DNA of 64,000 nt, from the NCBI RefSeq assembly GCF_001584335.1, contig NZ_LSBB01000001.1, positions 496,001 through 560,000 of the forward strand. The letters run 5' to 3'. Every line of letters starts with the position of its first letter. The stretch's first letter is position 1. This stretch comes from Bacillus atrophaeus. GTDB lineage: Bacteria; Bacillota; Bacilli; Bacillales; Bacillaceae. The notes under the pieces are model-generated. The model did no database searches, was not told the DNA's origin, and saw only the letters and a program-made list of their open reading frames with translations. Positions 62,540-64,000 of this stretch are shown here, in pieces. The translations under genes and the position numbers were made by a program.

Positions 62540-63022
62540 ATGTCAGCAAAGCCAATTATTGAACAATTAAAGCGACTTTGCGTTCTGCATGAACATTTGC
62601 TCACGCTTTCTGAAGTAAAAACCGAAGCGCTAAAGGCCGGCAAAACAAAAGAGCTTTCTAACATTTTGACAAAAGAGCAAAAATATATTCAAGCAATTGG
62701 ACAAGTAGAAGAAGAACGGATGAAAGCAACTTCTGAATTTCTGGGTTTTGGTAAAAACAATACAGTTACAGCATGCATAAAAAAGGCTTCCGGTAAGGAA
62801 AAAACCGAGCTTGAACAGTTATTTCAATCGCTTTCTGAACAGCTTAACGGCTTAAAGGAAATAAATGAGCTGAATAAACAGCTTACGAAACAGGCATTGC
62901 AATTTATCTCCCTTACGTTTGATATGCTTGTTCCTCAGGAGAATAACATTAATTACGGACAATCAGTTCAAGCAAACCATCCGGCGGGAAGCCGATTAAA
63001 ATTATTTGATTCACAAGCTTAG
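62540..63022 (+). CDS. flgN: Flagellar export chaperone FlgN (YvyG)
   Basis: This all-helical cytoplasmic protein of 160 residues is the chaperone for hook-filament junction proteins FlgK and FlgL. The long coiled coil (residues 10-130) and its position between flgM and flgK are typical. It starts 15 bases after flgM with AAAGGAGAAAG. Confidence 0.92.
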   Translation: MSAKPIIEQLKRLCVLHEHLLTLSEVKTEALKAGKTKELSNILTKEQKYIQAIGQVEEERMKATSEFLGFGKNNTVTACIKKASGKEKTELEQLFQSLSEQLNGLKEINELNKQLTKQALQFISLTFDMLVPQENNINYGQSVQANHPAGSRLKLFDSQA

Positions 63023-63038
63023 AACGGAGGATTTGAAC

Positions 63039-64000
63039 ATGTCATCGACCTTTATGGGCCTTGAAACAGCAAGGCGGGCGCTAAGTGCTCAGCAGGCTGC
63101 TTTAAGCACCACAGCTAATAATGTTGCCAACGCAAATACAGATGGCTACACAAGACAAAGGGTCTCATTAGAGGCAACAAGCTCGTTTCCTGCTGTTTCA
63201 AAAAACGCGGAAAAAGTAGCGGGCCAAATGGGAACCGGTGTAGAAGCGAAGTCAGTTGAAAGGATAAGAGACAGCTTTCTTGACTATCAATATCGGTTAC
63301 AGAATAACAACTCGGGATATTATGATACTAGGGCTAACGCTCTCGGGCAAATGGAAGGTGTAATGAATGAAACCGATGACAGCGGTTTAAGCAGTGTGCT
63401 TAATTCTTTTTGGAAGTCATTACAGGAATTAACAAACAATTCAAATGAAGACAGCGCACGTTCTGTTGTTTCTCAAAAAGGACAGGATGTTGCTGGTGCA
63501 TTTAATCATATTTCTGAGTCACTTACAAATGTTCAGTCAAATTTAAAAACTGAACTTGATAGCAGTGTCTTAGATGTTAACTCCCTGCTGTCTCAATTAA
63601 ACAGTTTAAATCAGCAGATTGCACAGGTCGAACCATCGGGAAATCTTCCAAACGGCTTGTATGATCAAAGAGATGTGCTTCTTGATAAATTGTCATCTTT
63701 AGTTGATATAAAGGTCAGCTATAATAAATCAGGTGGAAATGCACTTGCCTCATCTGAAGGTACTGTATCAATCGAAATCCTTGATAAGAACAAACAGTCT
63801 CTTGGAACTGTTTTGGACGGGAAAGATTACAAGGCTACAGAGTTAAAAGTGAATTATGATGAAGAAACCGGTCTGGCAAAAAGTGTGTCTATCGGGGATT
63901 CCGAGATACAGGCAGATTCATTCAGCAGCAACGGCTCTTTGTTAGGTTTTATCCAATCATACGGGTATGTGACTGCAGCTGGAGAAGAAAAAGGCATTTA
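63039..64000 (+). CDS. flgK: Flagellar hook-filament junction protein FlgK (HAP1), N-terminal part
   Basis: The first 320 codons lie in the window; the gene continues past the right edge. The start MSSTFMGLETARRALSAQQA followed by NNVANANTDGYTRQRV is the flagellar rod/hook N-terminal motif, and the QMGTGVEAKSVERIRDSFLD and LNQQIAQVEPSGNLPNGLYDQRD segments are typical of FlgK. AACGGAGG precedes ATG 63039. It is exported through the flagellar system with FlgN as chaperone. Confidence 0.96.
   Translation, partial: MSSTFMGLETARRALSAQQAALSTTANNVANANTDGYTRQRVSLEATSSFPAVSKNAEKVAGQMGTGVEAKSVERIRDSFLDYQYRLQNNNSGYYDTRANALGQMEGVMNETDDSGLSSVLNSFWKSLQELTNNSNEDSARSVVSQKGQDVAGAFNHISESLTNVQSNLKTELDSSVLDVNSLLSQLNSLNQQIAQVEPSGNLPNGLYDQRDVLLDKLSSLVDIKVSYNKSGGNALASSEGTVSIEILDKNKQSLGTVLDGKDYKATELKVNYDEETGLAKSVSIGDSEIQADSFSSNGSLLGFIQSYGYVTAAGEEKGI

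Noticed and set aside
1..64000. tRNA, rRNA, insertion sequence, prophage, defence system or CRISPR
   Set aside because: No cloverleaf, ribosomal segment, transposase, integrase, terminal inverted repeat or spacer array was seen on reading; the gene order is conserved chromosomal backbone with a few extra genes.

Overview
The window is chromosomal DNA of a Bacillus of the subtilis species complex. Gene order and protein sequences follow the B. subtilis 168 segment that runs from rbs through pgs, gerB, tag, lyt, tua and degSU to comF and flgM. The proteins differ from 168 at many positions, so a sister species such as the amyloliquefaciens/velezensis group is more likely than B. subtilis itself. 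That placement is inferred from remembered 168 proteins; no search was run. There are no rRNA or tRNA genes, insertion sequences, prophage or CRISPR arrays.

Layout: (1) 1-3.9 kb, the ribose operon rbsRKDA(C) on the minus strand, with a cre/CcpA site at its promoter. (2) 3.95-7.7 kb, a complete GerA-family germination receptor operon (minus) that I do not remember at this place in 168. (3) 7.7-13.7 kb, a 750-base non-coding region with structured DNA, then pgsBCAE for poly-gamma-glutamate synthesis, the hydrolase pgdS and the HAD phosphatase ywtE. (4) 13.9-23 kb, the LCP ligase tagT, the sugar transporter ywtG, an extra glycosyltransferase-methyltransferase fusion gene, the gerB receptor operon and pmi. 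(5) 23-38 kb, the glucosaminidase lytD and the wall teichoic acid genes tagAB / tagD-(tarS-like)-tagF / tagGH, gtaB and mnaA. (6) 38-43.6 kb, lytR and lytABC plus an extra LytA-like lipoprotein gene. (7) 43.7-52.8 kb, the teichuronic acid operon tuaABCDEFGH behind a textbook PhoP box. (8) 53-58.2 kb, tagO, tagV, yvyE and degSU. (9) 58.3-64 kb, yviA, comFA-FB-FC, yvyF, flgM, flgN and the start of flgK.

The theme is the cell envelope and its control. TagO, MnaA, TagA, TagB, TagD, TagF and TagGH make and export poly(glycerol phosphate) teichoic acid. All three LCP ligases (TagT, LytR/TagU, TagV) lie in the window to attach it, and GtaB supplies UDP-glucose for both teichoic acid decoration and TuaD. 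Under phosphate starvation PhoP is expected to switch to teichuronic acid; PhoP boxes are visible at both tuaA and tagA/tagD. SigD-type promoters precede lytA, lytD, pgdS, yvyF and flgM, linking autolysins and gamma-PGA hydrolysis to motility. DegSU, also present, is known to control gamma-PGA synthesis and competence.

The most notable departures from 168 are: a TarS/TarQ-like GT2 enzyme in place of TagE within a glycerol-phosphate tag locus; absence of tagC and ggaAB; a second germination receptor operon; the GT-methyltransferase fusion with a sporulation-type promoter; a second LytA-like lipoprotein; a probable CTG start for comFC; and an unexplained structured region upstream of pgsB. I found no clearly new multi-gene defence or mobile system.
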